DNA of 64,000 bases from Roseomonas populi (lineage in GTDB: Bacteria > Pseudomonadota > Alphaproteobacteria > Acetobacterales > Acetobacteraceae), in contig NZ_JANJOU010000014.1 of the NCBI RefSeq assembly GCF_024594815.1, positions 33,587 to 97,586 on the forward strand. Reading direction: 5' to 3'. Positions within the stretch are counted from its first letter, which is position 1. Each line of letters starts with the position of its first letter. Below the pieces are notes generated by a model that had not been told where the DNA came from, made no database searches, and saw only the letters and a program-made list of their open reading frames with translations. Of this stretch, positions 9,563 to 17,800 are shown one piece after another. A program made the position numbers and the translations under genes.

Positions 9563-9997
9563 ATGCGCAGCCCCGGCTTCACCCTGATCGAGACGCTCGT
9601 CGTCCTGCTGATCCTCGCGCTGGCCGCGACCGCGTTGCCGCGCCTGTGGGGCGCGGGCCGCGGGGCGCTGCTCAGGGCGGCCGCCGACGACGCGGCGGCC
9701 ATGCTGCGGGAAGCGCGCATGGAGGCCCGGCGCACGGGGCGGGAGACGGGCGTGGTGTTCGACACCGAGCTCGGCAGCTTCCGCCGGGCGAGCGGCGGCC
9801 GCACCGGCTACCTGCCCTCGGGCTCGGCCCTCATCGTGGAGGCGACGCAGGCAGGGCTCCGCCCGGATGGCCGCATCGCCATCCTGTTCGATGCCGAGGG
9901 AGGCTCGACCGGCGGCCGGGTGAGGATTGTGCAGAGCAGCAGCGCCGCGGATGTCGCGGTGGATTGGATGACCGGTCATGTCCAGCCCTCCCGCTAG
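9563..9997 (+). CDS. gspH: Type II secretion minor pseudopilin GspH
   Basis: 144 residues with a very short leader and prepilin site SPG|FTLIE (G5, E10), then a hydrophobic segment rich in Leu and Ala. The body (AAMLREARMEARRTG, GVVFDTELGSFRRA) matches the GspH/FimT pattern of an alpha-spine followed by beta strands. The position directly after gspG and before gspI is the standard order. It is a minor pseudopilin expected at or near the pilus tip. It starts 6 bases after the gspG stop and overlaps gspI by 20 bases. Confidence 0.9.
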   Translation: MRSPGFTLIETLVVLLILALAATALPRLWGAGRGALLRAAADDAAAMLREARMEARRTGRETGVVFDTELGSFRRASGGRTGYLPSGSALIVEATQAGLRPDGRIAILFDAEGGSTGGRVRIVQSSSAADVAVDWMTGHVQPSR

Positions 9998-10346
9998 CCT
10001 GCACAGGCCCGGCTTCACGCTGGTGGAGGCGCTGATCGCCCTTCTCGTCATCGGCGGGGCCGTGGCAGCCGTATTGCCGGCGCTCGGCAACGCCATGCGG
10101 TCCAAGGGAGAGCGCGAGGCGGACTTCTCGGCGGTGTTGGCGGCGCAGTCCCTGCTGGATGCCTATGCCCCGCCGGGCGCCGCGCGGGAGGGACGCCAGG
10201 CCGGCGAGGCTCCGGAAGGGCGGTGGAGCATCGAGATCGGCCCTGGCCAGGCAGGCGCGGGCGGCGTGGTGCTGCGCCCCGTGCGCGTCGTGCTCGGCCC
10301 CGTGATCCTCGAGACGCTCCGCCCGGGCCCGGCGGCACGGCCATGA
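9978..10346 (+). CDS. gspI: Type II secretion minor pseudopilin GspI
   Basis: 122 residues with prepilin site HRPG|FTLVEALIAL (cleavage after G12, Glu at +5) and the typical GspI continuation with a small C-terminal domain. It starts inside the end of gspH and ends in an ATGA overlap with gspJ. With GspJ and normally GspK it would form the pseudopilus tip complex; no gspK is seen in this cluster. Length fits the family. Confidence 0.88.
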   Translation: MSSPPASLHRPGFTLVEALIALLVIGGAVAAVLPALGNAMRSKGEREADFSAVLAAQSLLDAYAPPGAAREGRQAGEAPEGRWSIEIGPGQAGAGGVVLRPVRVVLGPVILETLRPGPAARP

Positions 10347-10948
10347 TGACCCGCCCCGGCATGACGCTGGTGGAGACGCTGGTCGGGCTGGTGGTGCTCG
10401 GGCTGGTGGCCGCGCTCGGGCTCTCGACGCTGAACCTCATCGGGCAGGCCGGCAAGGTCGCGGCCGCGGACCAGGGCGCGCTGGCCGCCGTGCAGGATCT
10501 CCTGCGCCTGCGCCTGGTCGGCGCGATGCCGCTCATCGGTATCGGGCCGGGGGGCCAGCCCGCCGTGCTGTTCCAGGGCAACCCCGACCGCGTGGCCTTC
10601 GTCACGGAGCTGCCCGCCCGCTTCGGGGTGGCCGGCCCCGCGCTCGTGGAGGTGCGGCGGGAGGAGGAGGGCCTGCGCCTGCTCTGGCGGCCCCTCACGG
10701 GCCACGCGGGCGGCGAGGGCCTGCAGGGGCGCCTCCTGATCGACCGTGCCGCGGAGCTGCGGCTCCGCTACTTCGGCACCCCCCGCGGACCGGAGGCGCC
10801 CGCCTGGCGCGACCTCTGGTCCGATGCCGCGCGGCTTCCGGCGGCGATCGAGATGCGGGTGTCCTTTGCGAATGACGACACACGGCGATGGCCGCCCATG
10901 ATCGTGGCGCCACGCCTGGCAAGCCTGAGGGAGGAGCGCGCGGAATGA
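10343..10948 (+). CDS. gspJ: Type II secretion minor pseudopilin GspJ
   Basis: 201 residues starting at the ATG that overlaps the gspI stop. The prepilin site is RPG|MTLVETLVGL, with Met rather than Phe as the first mature residue, which the peptidase tolerates. The body contains LLRLRLVGAMPLIG and an RLRYFGTP strand of the GspJ type. It ends in an ATGA overlap with the gspL-like gene, exactly where gspK is normally found, so GspK has been lost, moved or replaced. Confidence 0.85.
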   Translation: MMTRPGMTLVETLVGLVVLGLVAALGLSTLNLIGQAGKVAAADQGALAAVQDLLRLRLVGAMPLIGIGPGGQPAVLFQGNPDRVAFVTELPARFGVAGPALVEVRREEEGLRLLWRPLTGHAGGEGLQGRLLIDRAAELRLRYFGTPRGPEAPAWRDLWSDAARLPAAIEMRVSFANDDTRRWPPMIVAPRLASLREERAE

Positions 10949-12042
10949 CGGCTCTGACAAGTCTCTCTTCGGCTCGCGCCCACGGCTCCGAGTTCCTGAA
11001 GTGGTGGCGCAGCGAGCTCTCGGACATGGTGCCCGCCCGCATCAAGGGTCACGGCCCGAGCCTCCTGCTCGACCTGCGCGAGGGGCAGCCCTTCCTCGCG
11101 AGGGCGACACGCCAGGGCTGGCGCCGCATCGCGGATTTCCCGCCGCAGGAGGGATCCGCCGGCCGGAGCCGCGGCCTGCGCGCCCTCGCCTCGGAGGACA
11201 GCCTCGTCGTCGCGGTGCCGTCCTCCTGGATGCTGCGCCGGACGCTGCTGCTTCCCGCGATGGCCGAGTCCCGGCTGAACGCGGTGCTGGACTTCGAGAT
11301 CGAGCAGCACGTGCCCTTCGCCGCGAGCGAGGTGGTGTGGGCCGCGCGCATCCTCCGGCGCCTGCCCGAGGCGCAGCGGATCGAGGTGGAGGTGGCCGTG
11401 CTGCCGCGGAGCCTCATCGCCTCCGTCGCCGCGGATGTCCGGGGCGTGGCGGGATCGGCTGCACTCGTCGCGCGGGTCGATCCGGCCGCCGAGTGGCCGG
11501 CCATTTCGCTGGACAGGCTGGCGCCGCCGAAGCTGCGCTGGCGCCGCCCCGCCGAGGCGTGCCTCATGGGGGTCATCCTGCTCCTCGGGCTGCAGTTCGC
11601 GCAGGCCGGGCTGCGCCAGCAGGAGAGTGCGGTTGCGGCCATCGAGGCGCGCGCGGCCAGCGCGCGCAAGGTGGCGGAGCAGGTCCTCGCGCTGGACTCC
11701 GACACGGCGGCCCTGCGCGCGCGCCTGGCAGCCGCCTCGCAGCTGCGCGGTGAGCGCCCCGCCAGCGTCGCGGTGGTGGAGGAGCTGGCGCAGCTCCTTC
11801 CGGACGATGTCTGGCTGTCCGAGCTTCGGCTCACCGGCGACCAGCTCATCGTCTCCGGCTTCGCGGCGCGCTCGGACACGCTGCTCGAGCTGCTCGACAC
11901 TTCCTCCATCTTCAAGGAGGTCCGCTTCGCGGCGCCCGTGACACGCGCCCAGCGCGAGGTGGCGGACCGCTTCCAGATCGGGCTGCGGGTCGTGCCGGCC
12001 CCGGTGCCCCAGCGCCTCGCAGGGCGGGAGCCGTCCGGATGA
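10945..12042 (+). CDS. gspL: Type II secretion inner-membrane protein GspL (PilM/PilN-like)
   Basis: 365 residues. The N-terminal cytoplasmic half resembles the actin-like fold of GspL/PilM, including the LPAMAESRLNAVLDFEIEQH region typical of the family. A single transmembrane helix lies around residues 210-228 (CLMGVILLLGLQFA), followed by a periplasmic coiled-coil and a PilN/GspL-type ferredoxin-like domain (LLPDDVWLSELRL). In a full system GspL links the GspE ATPase to the pseudopilus platform. It sits in ATGA overlaps with both gspJ and gspM. Confidence 0.82.
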   Translation: MTALTSLSSARAHGSEFLKWWRSELSDMVPARIKGHGPSLLLDLREGQPFLARATRQGWRRIADFPPQEGSAGRSRGLRALASEDSLVVAVPSSWMLRRTLLLPAMAESRLNAVLDFEIEQHVPFAASEVVWAARILRRLPEAQRIEVEVAVLPRSLIASVAADVRGVAGSAALVARVDPAAEWPAISLDRLAPPKLRWRRPAEACLMGVILLLGLQFAQAGLRQQESAVAAIEARAASARKVAEQVLALDSDTAALRARLAAASQLRGERPASVAVVEELAQLLPDDVWLSELRLTGDQLIVSGFAARSDTLLELLDTSSIFKEVRFAAPVTRAQREVADRFQIGLRVVPAPVPQRLAGREPSG

Positions 12043-12599
12043 TGAACCTCTCTAAGCCGGTCCGCCGGCTGGTCGCCCTGGCCCTGCTGGCGCTCATTCC
12101 CGCCGTGGCGTGGCTGTTCGTCGTGGTGCCGTGGCTGGACGCCCGCGCGGAACTCTCCGCGCGTGCCGAGAACGCGATGGCGGTCGCTGCCCGATCCATG
12201 AGCGTGGCGGCAAGGGAGCCCGCGCTCCTCGCCGAGGCGGCAGCCCTCCGGCAGGCCCTGTCCGGCGTCACCGACCTTTCCGGCGGCAGCTACGCGCTGG
12301 CCGGGGCGGAGCTGCAGCGGCGGCTGCGAGAGGCGGCCGGCCGCCATCGGGGAACGATCAACAGCATCGAGACGCTCCCCGAGGGACGCGGCGACGGCGG
12401 CAAGGGGCGGGTCGGCGTGCGGGCCCGCCTGCAGACCGACCCTGAGGGCCTGCAGAACCTGCTGGCCGAGCTGGAGACCGGCAAGGCGCTGCTGCAGGTG
12501 CAGACCCTGACCCTGACCACGGCGGGGAACGGCCCCAACCGGCCCCTCGACGTGCAGATCGAACTCTTCGGCACCCGGCGAGAGGAGACACCTCGATGA
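12039..12599 (+). CDS. gspM: Type II secretion inner-membrane protein GspM
   Basis: 186 residues: a short cytoplasmic N-terminus, one transmembrane helix (LVALALLALIPAVAWLFVVV, about residues 11-30), a coiled-coil, and a periplasmic ferredoxin-like domain (residues about 90-180) with the motif LLAELETGKALLQVQTLTL, which fits the T2SSM_b-type GspM family. GspM partners GspL. It overlaps the gspL stop and the start of the next gene by four bases each. Confidence 0.8.
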   Translation: MMNLSKPVRRLVALALLALIPAVAWLFVVVPWLDARAELSARAENAMAVAARSMSVAAREPALLAEAAALRQALSGVTDLSGGSYALAGAELQRRLREAAGRHRGTINSIETLPEGRGDGGKGRVGVRARLQTDPEGLQNLLAELETGKALLQVQTLTLTTAGNGPNRPLDVQIELFGTRREETPR

Positions 12600-13084
12600 T
12601 GCTCCGCCTTCCGCTCCTGGCGGCGGCCTGCCTCGGCCTCGGCTACCTCTCCACGCGCGAGCAGGCCGTGACCCTGCCGTCGCTCCCCGCCATCGGTCAG
12701 GCTGCGACCACCGGAGCCGTCTCCGGGATCGCCATCGTGCCGCCACCCGATCCCCCCGCCGGCCCCTGGTCCGAGCAGAGCGAACGCCCGCTCTTCTCCA
12801 TGGGGCGCCGGCCTCCGGCGAAGGCCGCGCCGGAGGTCGCCGAACAGCCGGAGGAGGCACCGCCGCCCACGGCCGCATCGGGCGTGATCGTCCGCGCGGA
12901 AAGCTCCCTCGCGCTGCTCCGCCTTGCCGACGGCCGGCTCATGCGGGTCGCCGTGGGCGACCAGGTGGATGGCTGGCAGGTGGAGCGGATCTCCGGGGAG
13001 GGTGTGGAACTGATGCGCGGCACGCGATCCCTGTCGCTCGGCGCGCGCGTGCCTTCGGCGGTGGGGGTCGTGCGCAGCAACTAG
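12596..13084 (+). CDS. GspC/GspN-like type II secretion component
   Basis: 162 residues: an N-terminal hydrophobic segment (LPLLAAACLGLGYL), a Pro-rich linker, the phrase ERPLFSMGRRPP that matches the start of the GspC/GspN homology region (compare RPLF-S-RRP), then a small beta domain (LLRLADGRLMRVAVGDQVDGW) resembling the HR domain of GspC. GspC couples the inner-membrane platform to the GspD secretin. No PDZ domain is present, so this is a short form, as in reduced type II systems. Last gene of the operon; its stop is followed by 243 bases without a gene. Confidence 0.7.
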   Translation: MMLRLPLLAAACLGLGYLSTREQAVTLPSLPAIGQAATTGAVSGIAIVPPPDPPAGPWSEQSERPLFSMGRRPPAKAAPEVAEQPEEAPPPTAASGVIVRAESSLALLRLADGRLMRVAVGDQVDGWQVERISGEGVELMRGTRSLSLGARVPSAVGVVRSN

Positions 13085-13327
13085 GACGGCAGGCCGATCG
13101 GGAGGCGCAGGACGCGCCGGGACGATGCCGGCATAGGGTCGCATGGCCAGGTGGCCCGCCCCTGCGGCTCGGCGGCCCGGGCGATTGGGCCTGCCAGGGC
13201 AGCCCTCCCGACGACGCTGTTGCTTTCCGGCCGCGCTCACGCGCCATTCGGATCAGGAGACGAGAAGCGCGCGCGAAAACCTGCATCCTGCGCCAGAATA
13301 TCCGAAACGACTTCGGAATTGTCGCGC

Positions 13328-14308
13328 ATGAAGCATGAAGCGTCGCTCGCCCTTGCCGCCGCGCTCCTGCTCGTCGTTCTCACAGCATGGCCGGGACGGC
13401 CGGGCGCGCAGCCGGCCCAGGATCCAGGGCGGCAGGATGACTGGACGACGTGCCGCCAGGCGATCGCCGCCGCCGAGCCGGCCTCCGGCATTCCCGTGGG
13501 CGTGCTCGGCGCCATCGCGCTCGTGGAGAGCGGCGGGCGGGACCCGCGCACCGGCCGTGCCGAACCCTGGCCCTGGTCCTACAACGCGGAGGGTGCCGGC
13601 CGCGCCGCGCCAAGCAAGGCGGCAGCCATCAACGAGGTGTCGGCGCTGCTCCGCCGCGGCATGCGCTCCATCGATGTCGGCTGCATGCAGGTGAACCTGC
13701 TTCACCATCCGAATGCCTTCGCCAGCCTCGACCAGGCCTTCGACCCGCAGGCGAACCTGGCCTATGCCATCCGCTTCCTGCTGCAGCTGCACGCCCGCAC
13801 GGGGGATTGGGAACAGGCCATAGCACGCTACCATTCGGCCGAGCCGGAGCGCGGCGGGGCTTATAGCCGCAAGGTCGCCCTGGCCCGGAGCGAGCCGGGC
13901 GGAACGAGGAGCCTTCCCGCGCCGCAAATGCCGACACTGACGCCGACGCCGACGAGAACCGCGAACGTCCTGCGAGGTGTCCTGACGGCGGGCCTCGACA
14001 GGGCGGAGGCACAACGGCTGGAGCGGCACCTCATGGCCGAGAACGATCTCGGTTCGATCCGCCTGCTCAGCGCCGTCAATCCCGCCGCGGCCGTGCAGGC
14101 CCTGAGCGACAGCCGCCAGTACAGGGGGCTGACGCAGGAGCAGCGGGCTGCGATGGCGTCCCTGGCCGCCCAGCGGCTGGAACTGGAGCAGATCCGCATG
14201 CGCGCCCGGTCCGGCCTCATGCGGGCCGAAGGCGGCGCCGGCTTCCGCACCCTCTCTTCCGCCCGCAATGTCGCCCTCGTGGCATCGCCGATGGCCGGCG
14301 CGCGGTAA
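13328..14308 (+). CDS. Soluble lytic transglycosylase-like protein (SLT domain)
   Basis: 326 residues with a signal peptide (ALLLVVLTAWPGRPGA). An SLT domain follows at residues about 40-180: catalytic glutamate E67 in IALVESGGR, SIDVGCMQVNL, AYAIRFLLQL and AIARYHSAEP. It should cleave peptidoglycan glycan strands in the periplasm, which could help insert envelope machines such as the neighbouring secretion system. The last 140 residues are low-complexity and helical and match nothing I recognise. It has its own upstream gap, so it may be transcribed separately from the gsp operon. Confidence 0.88.
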   Translation: MKHEASLALAAALLLVVLTAWPGRPGAQPAQDPGRQDDWTTCRQAIAAAEPASGIPVGVLGAIALVESGGRDPRTGRAEPWPWSYNAEGAGRAAPSKAAAINEVSALLRRGMRSIDVGCMQVNLLHHPNAFASLDQAFDPQANLAYAIRFLLQLHARTGDWEQAIARYHSAEPERGGAYSRKVALARSEPGGTRSLPAPQMPTLTPTPTRTANVLRGVLTAGLDRAEAQRLERHLMAENDLGSIRLLSAVNPAAAVQALSDSRQYRGLTQEQRAAMASLAAQRLELEQIRMRARSGLMRAEGGAGFRTLSSARNVALVASPMAGAR

Positions 14309-14413
14309 CGGGCCCGTGCCGCTGCGCCCCGAGGAGATGCCCGGCATCTTCCGGCGCTTCCGGCCGCCGGTGCCACCGCGTCATCTCCTGGCCACAGGGC
14401 ACGGCCCTGCCGT

Positions 14414-15028
14414 TCAGAGCGCCGCCAGCCAGTCCCGGGTGAGGGCCACGTCCATCTGGGACAGGCCGTGCCCCAGCGGCAGCGCGTGGTGCTTCACCGA
14501 CGCGCCCGCGGCCTGGAGAATCCCCGCCAGCCGCTCGCTGTTCGCGGCGGGCACGATGGGGTCGGCGGCGCCGGAGAGCAGCAGGGCCTTCGTCCCCTCC
14601 AGCCGGGCCGCCGGGGGCTCGGCATAGGGCACCATCGCCCGCAGCAGCGCCGCGCCCCGCAGCAGGCCGGGATGGCGCAGCAGCAGGCTGGCCGCGACAT
14701 TCGCCCCGTTCGAGAAGCCGAGCGCGACCGGCGCGGCGATGCCATGGCGGGCCTGCGCGTCCCGGATGAAGGCCGCCAGGTCGTCCGTGCGGCGGCGCAG
14801 GTCGTCCTCGTCGAACACCCCCTCCGACAGGCGGCGGAAGAAGCGGGGCATCCCGTTCTCCAGCACCTGCCCGCGCGGGGAGAGGAGCGCCGCGCCGGGC
14901 GCGACCATGCGGCCGAGCGGCAGCAGGTCGCTCTCGTTGCCGCCCGTGCCGTGCAGCAGCAGCACGGGCGGCCGGGCAGGATCGGTGCCGGGCTCGAAGA
15001 CGTGGATGAAGTCCGTGGTGGCGCTCAT
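14414..15028 (-). CDS. Alpha/beta hydrolase, phospholipase/carboxylesterase family (MhqD-like)
   Basis: 204 residues. The nucleophile elbow GFSNG places Ser at 106, D156 (GAADPIVP) and H187 (LGHGLS) complete the triad, and LLLHGTGGNESD is the oxyanion loop region. AGGAGG precedes the ATG. The family includes MhqD, linked to hydroquinone and quinone stress in Bacillus together with the MhqO dioxygenase. Here the upstream gene in the same operon is the MhqO-like protein, which supports the assignment. The natural substrate is not known. Confidence 0.85.
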   Translation of the reverse strand: MSATTDFIHVFEPGTDPARPPVLLLHGTGGNESDLLPLGRMVAPGAALLSPRGQVLENGMPRFFRRLSEGVFDEDDLRRRTDDLAAFIRDAQARHGIAAPVALGFSNGANVAASLLLRHPGLLRGAALLRAMVPYAEPPAARLEGTKALLLSGAADPIVPAANSERLAGILQAAGASVKHHALPLGHGLSQMDVALTRDWLAAL

Positions 15029-15075
15029 GGCCGTGCCTCCTGGGCCGCGCCGGGGCGCGGCCCGCATGGGGGATG

Positions 15076-15999
15076 TCAGGCGAGGACGGGCAGCGCCGCC
15101 TCGATCGCGGCGCGGTGCCCCTCGAGGAACTTCGGCAGCTTCAGCGCGCCGCCGAGGCTCTCGGCCGGCTCGTCCACGGCGAAGCCGGGGATGTCCGTCG
15201 CGATCTCGAACAGCACGTGGCCGGGCTCGCGGAAGTAGACGGAGCGGAAGTAATCGCGGTTCTTCTGCTCCGTGGTGTGCAGGCCGTGATTCTCCGCCAG
15301 CTTGCGCACCATCTCCATCTCCGCCGCGTCGTCCGCCGCGCGGAAGGCGAGGTGATGGACGGAGCCGCGCCCGAGCCGCGCCGGCAGGAAGCCGCCGACC
15401 GCCTGCAGGTCCACGATGCCGCCGATGGCCGTGCCATCCACCGCGTAGCGCGTGACGTTCCCCTCCTTCGCCACCTCGCGGAAGCCGAACACGTCCGTCA
15501 GGATCGCGCCCGTGCGCTCGGTGCGGTCCAGCATCAGGGACACGCTGTGGAAGCCGCGGACGGCATGCTCCACCGGCACCTCGCCATTGTCCCAGGCGGG
15601 CTCGGCCTCGATGCCGGGGATGCCGACAAGGGCCAGGCGCAGGCCGTCCGGGTCGCGGAAGGTCAGCACGGTCTCCCCGAAGCGCGTCGCGCGCTCCAAC
15701 CCGTGGTTCACCAGCCGCGCCGTCCAGTACCCGATCGCGGCCTGCGGGATGCGGAACACCGTCTCCTGCAGCTCGCCCGCGCCGGCCCGGCCGGGGGCGG
15801 CGTGCTCCCAGGGGAAGAAGGTGAGGATCGTGCCGGGGCTGCCGGCCGCGTCGCCGTAGTAGAAGTGGTAGGCGCCGGGATCGTCGAAGTTGACGGTCTT
15901 CTTCACCAGCCGCAGCCCGAGGGCGCGGGTGTAGAAGTCTAGGTTCCGCTGCGCCTGCCCGGCAATGGCGGTGACGTGGTGGATGCCGTTGGTCGCCAT
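15076..15999 (-). CDS. Ring-cleaving dioxygenase, glyoxalase/VOC fold (MhqO-like)
   Basis: 307 residues from the ATG with GGAGCAGCC upstream. Two vicinal-oxygen-chelate modules are seen: GIHHVTAIAG and FDDPGAYHFYYGD in the first half, VHHLAFRAAD and EPGHVLFEIATD in the second, supplying the His-His-Glu metal site. The length and the paired-module pattern fit the MhqO/YdfO class thought to open quinone or hydroquinone rings. It is divergent from doxX and in an operon with the MhqD-like hydrolase. Confidence 0.88.
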   Translation of the reverse strand: MATNGIHHVTAIAGQAQRNLDFYTRALGLRLVKKTVNFDDPGAYHFYYGDAAGSPGTILTFFPWEHAAPGRAGAGELQETVFRIPQAAIGYWTARLVNHGLERATRFGETVLTFRDPDGLRLALVGIPGIEAEPAWDNGEVPVEHAVRGFHSVSLMLDRTERTGAILTDVFGFREVAKEGNVTRYAVDGTAIGGIVDLQAVGGFLPARLGRGSVHHLAFRAADDAAEMEMVRKLAENHGLHTTEQKNRDYFRSVYFREPGHVLFEIATDIPGFAVDEPAESLGGALKLPKFLEGHRAAIEAALPVLA

Positions 16000-16084
16000 G
16001 ATGGCTGCTCCTGTGGGGTGGAGCCCCTGCGGCTCCGCTGGCCCCACAATTGTGCAGGCCGGGGCCGGATGGACAGGGCAAACC

Positions 16085-16102
16085 GATTGCACTCACGCAA
16101 TC
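16085..16102. promoter_or_regulatory. Candidate LysR-type operator between mhqO-like and doxX genes
   Basis: A perfect dyad GATTGC-6-GCAATC sits in the divergent promoter region. It contains the T-N11-A core expected of LysR-type regulator sites, and a LysR-type gene lies two genes away. The assignment to that regulator is inference. Confidence 0.5.
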
Positions 16103-16187
16103 CCGCCATTGCCGGATGCGGAATAGTGTTGCACCCGAACGCCAGCCACCTTGCGGCGCAGTCAACCCGTCGCAACGGAGATTCCCG

Positions 16188-16619
16188 ATGACCGACCCTC
16201 GTTTCGCCCCTTACGCCCTCACCCTGCTGCGCCTCTCGCTCGGCGTGATGTTCATCGCCCATGCCTGGCTGAAGGTGGCGGTTTTCACCGTGCCGGGCTT
16301 CGCCGGCTTCATGGCGCAGGCCGGCTTCCCGCCCAGCCTCGCCCTGCCCGTCATCGTGGCGGAGGCCCTGGGCGGCGTTGCGCTGATCCTCGGCCTCTAC
16401 GCCCGCGCCGTCTCCGTCGTGCTGCTGCCGGTGCTGGCCGGCGCGCTGATGGTGCATGCCGGCAATGGCTGGGTGTTCAACGCGCCGAACGGCGGCTGGG
16501 AATACCCGGCCTTCCTGATCGTCGGCGCCCTGGTGCAGGCCCTGGCCGGAGACGGCGCGCTGGCGCTCCGTGCGACGCCCGTGCCCGCCTCCCGCCCGGC
16601 CCTCGCCGCTGCCGCCTGA
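16188..16619 (+). CDS. DoxX-family membrane protein
   Basis: 143 residues with four predicted transmembrane helices (LLRLSLGVMFIAHAWLK, LALPVIVAEALGGVALILGL, AVSVVLLPVLAGALMV, AFLIVGALVQAL) in the DoxX/SURF4 pattern. CGGAG lies before the ATG. DoxX-type proteins often accompany quinone, thiol and oxidative-stress genes and are thought to be quinone-linked. It is divergent from the MhqO/MhqD-like pair and followed by a LysR regulator, so the group looks like one quinone-stress module. Confidence 0.85.
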   Translation: MTDPRFAPYALTLLRLSLGVMFIAHAWLKVAVFTVPGFAGFMAQAGFPPSLALPVIVAEALGGVALILGLYARAVSVVLLPVLAGALMVHAGNGWVFNAPNGGWEYPAFLIVGALVQALAGDGALALRATPVPASRPALAAAA

Positions 16620-16694
16620 ACGGCCTAGCATTGGCGCCCCCTGCCGGCGGCACGGCTCCCCGTGCCGCCGGCTTCGTGCGTCAGGACCATCGCC

Positions 16695-17615
16695 GTGAAG
16701 GAACCCGCCCGAACCCTCGCCTGGGACGACTTCCGCCTGATCGACGCGGTGGCGGCCACGCGCAACCTGCCCGCCGCCGCGGTACGGCTGGGCCTGGACC
16801 ACTCCACCGTCTTCCGTCGCCTCAAGGCGATTGAGGCGACGCTCGGCCAGGCGCTCTTCGAGCGCCATCGCAGCGGCTACGCGCTGACGCCGGCGGGCGA
16901 GGAGATGGCAGCCCTCGCGGCGCGGGTGGACGAGGACATCACCACCGTCACGCGCCGCCTGGCGGGCCAGGACGTCGCGCCCTCCGGCGAGGTGCGGATC
17001 GCCACCAGCGACAGCCTGCTCTCGGATCTCCTGATGCCGATGCTCGCCGGCTTCCGCGCGGCGAACCCGGCAATCCGGCTGGACATCGTCACCGGCAATG
17101 CCGCGCTGAACCTCTCACGCCGCGACGCGGACGTGGCGGTGCGCGCGACGGACAGCCCGCCGGACGCGCTGGTCGGCCGCCGCGCCGCGCGCATCGCCTG
17201 GGCCCTCTACGGCGCGGCCGGGGCGGAGCACCCGCCGGACCCGGCGGAAAGCGCGCGCTGGGTTTGCCTCGGCGACAACCTGTCGGGGCTGAGGGTGGTG
17301 CGCTTCGCCCAGGCCGCCGTCGCCCCCGGGCGGCTGGCCGCGCGCTTCGACACGGTGCTCGGCCTGGCCCACGCGGTGGCTGCGGGGATCGGGGTGGGGC
17401 ACCTGCCCTGCTTCCTCGGGGATTCCTGGCCGGGCCTCACCCGCCTCGCGCCACCCGACCCGGCCTACGCCTCCGACCTCTGGCTCCTCACCCACCCCGA
17501 CCTGCGGCACACGCCGCGCGTGCGCGCACTGCTGGACCACCTCGCCGCGGCGGTCGCGGCGAGACGCACCCTCATCGAAGGCGGAGCACCACGCGACACT
17601 AGCCCCGGAACATGA
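16695..17615 (+). CDS. LysR-family transcriptional regulator
   Basis: About 306 residues. The N-terminal winged helix-turn-helix is clear (FRLIDAVAATRNLPAAAVRL, then STVFRRLKAIEATLGQALFE, LTPAGEE), followed by a periplasmic-binding-like effector domain (RIATSDSLLSDLLMPMLAGF). I chose the GTG at 16695 for its position just before the HTH and an upstream AGGA; an in-frame GTG at 16662 is possible. It probably controls the flanking doxX and mhqO/mhqD genes through the dyad at 16085-16102. Confidence 0.88.
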   Translation: MKEPARTLAWDDFRLIDAVAATRNLPAAAVRLGLDHSTVFRRLKAIEATLGQALFERHRSGYALTPAGEEMAALAARVDEDITTVTRRLAGQDVAPSGEVRIATSDSLLSDLLMPMLAGFRAANPAIRLDIVTGNAALNLSRRDADVAVRATDSPPDALVGRRAARIAWALYGAAGAEHPPDPAESARWVCLGDNLSGLRVVRFAQAAVAPGRLAARFDTVLGLAHAVAAGIGVGHLPCFLGDSWPGLTRLAPPDPAYASDLWLLTHPDLRHTPRVRALLDHLAAAVAARRTLIEGGAPRDTSPGT

Positions 17616-17724
17616 GGCGTGACGTGCGGGGGCTGGATCTCGGCACCGGCGCAAAGCCCTCCGCCGGATTCCCGGATTCAGGCTGAGCGCCGTCTTTTGG
17701 TCTGATCCTCTGGCGCTGGTCTGT

Positions 17725-17786
17725 CCCAGGGAGAGAAAGAAGGAATTCTTCCTCTCCCTGGACCCCTCTCCATCATCTTTTTCTAC
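17725..17786 (+). repeat. Intergenic repeat R1, copy 1 (terminator-like palindrome)
   Basis: Located between convergent lysR-like and glgX genes. The first part is a dyad around GAATTC with arms CCAGGGAGAG and CTCTCCCTGG (17726-17761), followed by GGACCCCTCTCCATCATCTTT. Related copies lie at 27070-27316 and 36943-36981. It ends in a T-rich tract, so on the plus strand it resembles a terminator. The 369-base gap here otherwise contains only repeat R2. Confidence 0.75.
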
Positions 17787-17800
17787 CAGCTGGTCTGGGC

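Noticed and set aside
11049..12878. Long minus-strand open frame opposite gspL and gspM
   Set aside because: The plus-strand gsp genes have clear family features and coupled starts; the antisense translation is Arg/Ser/Ala-rich without domains.
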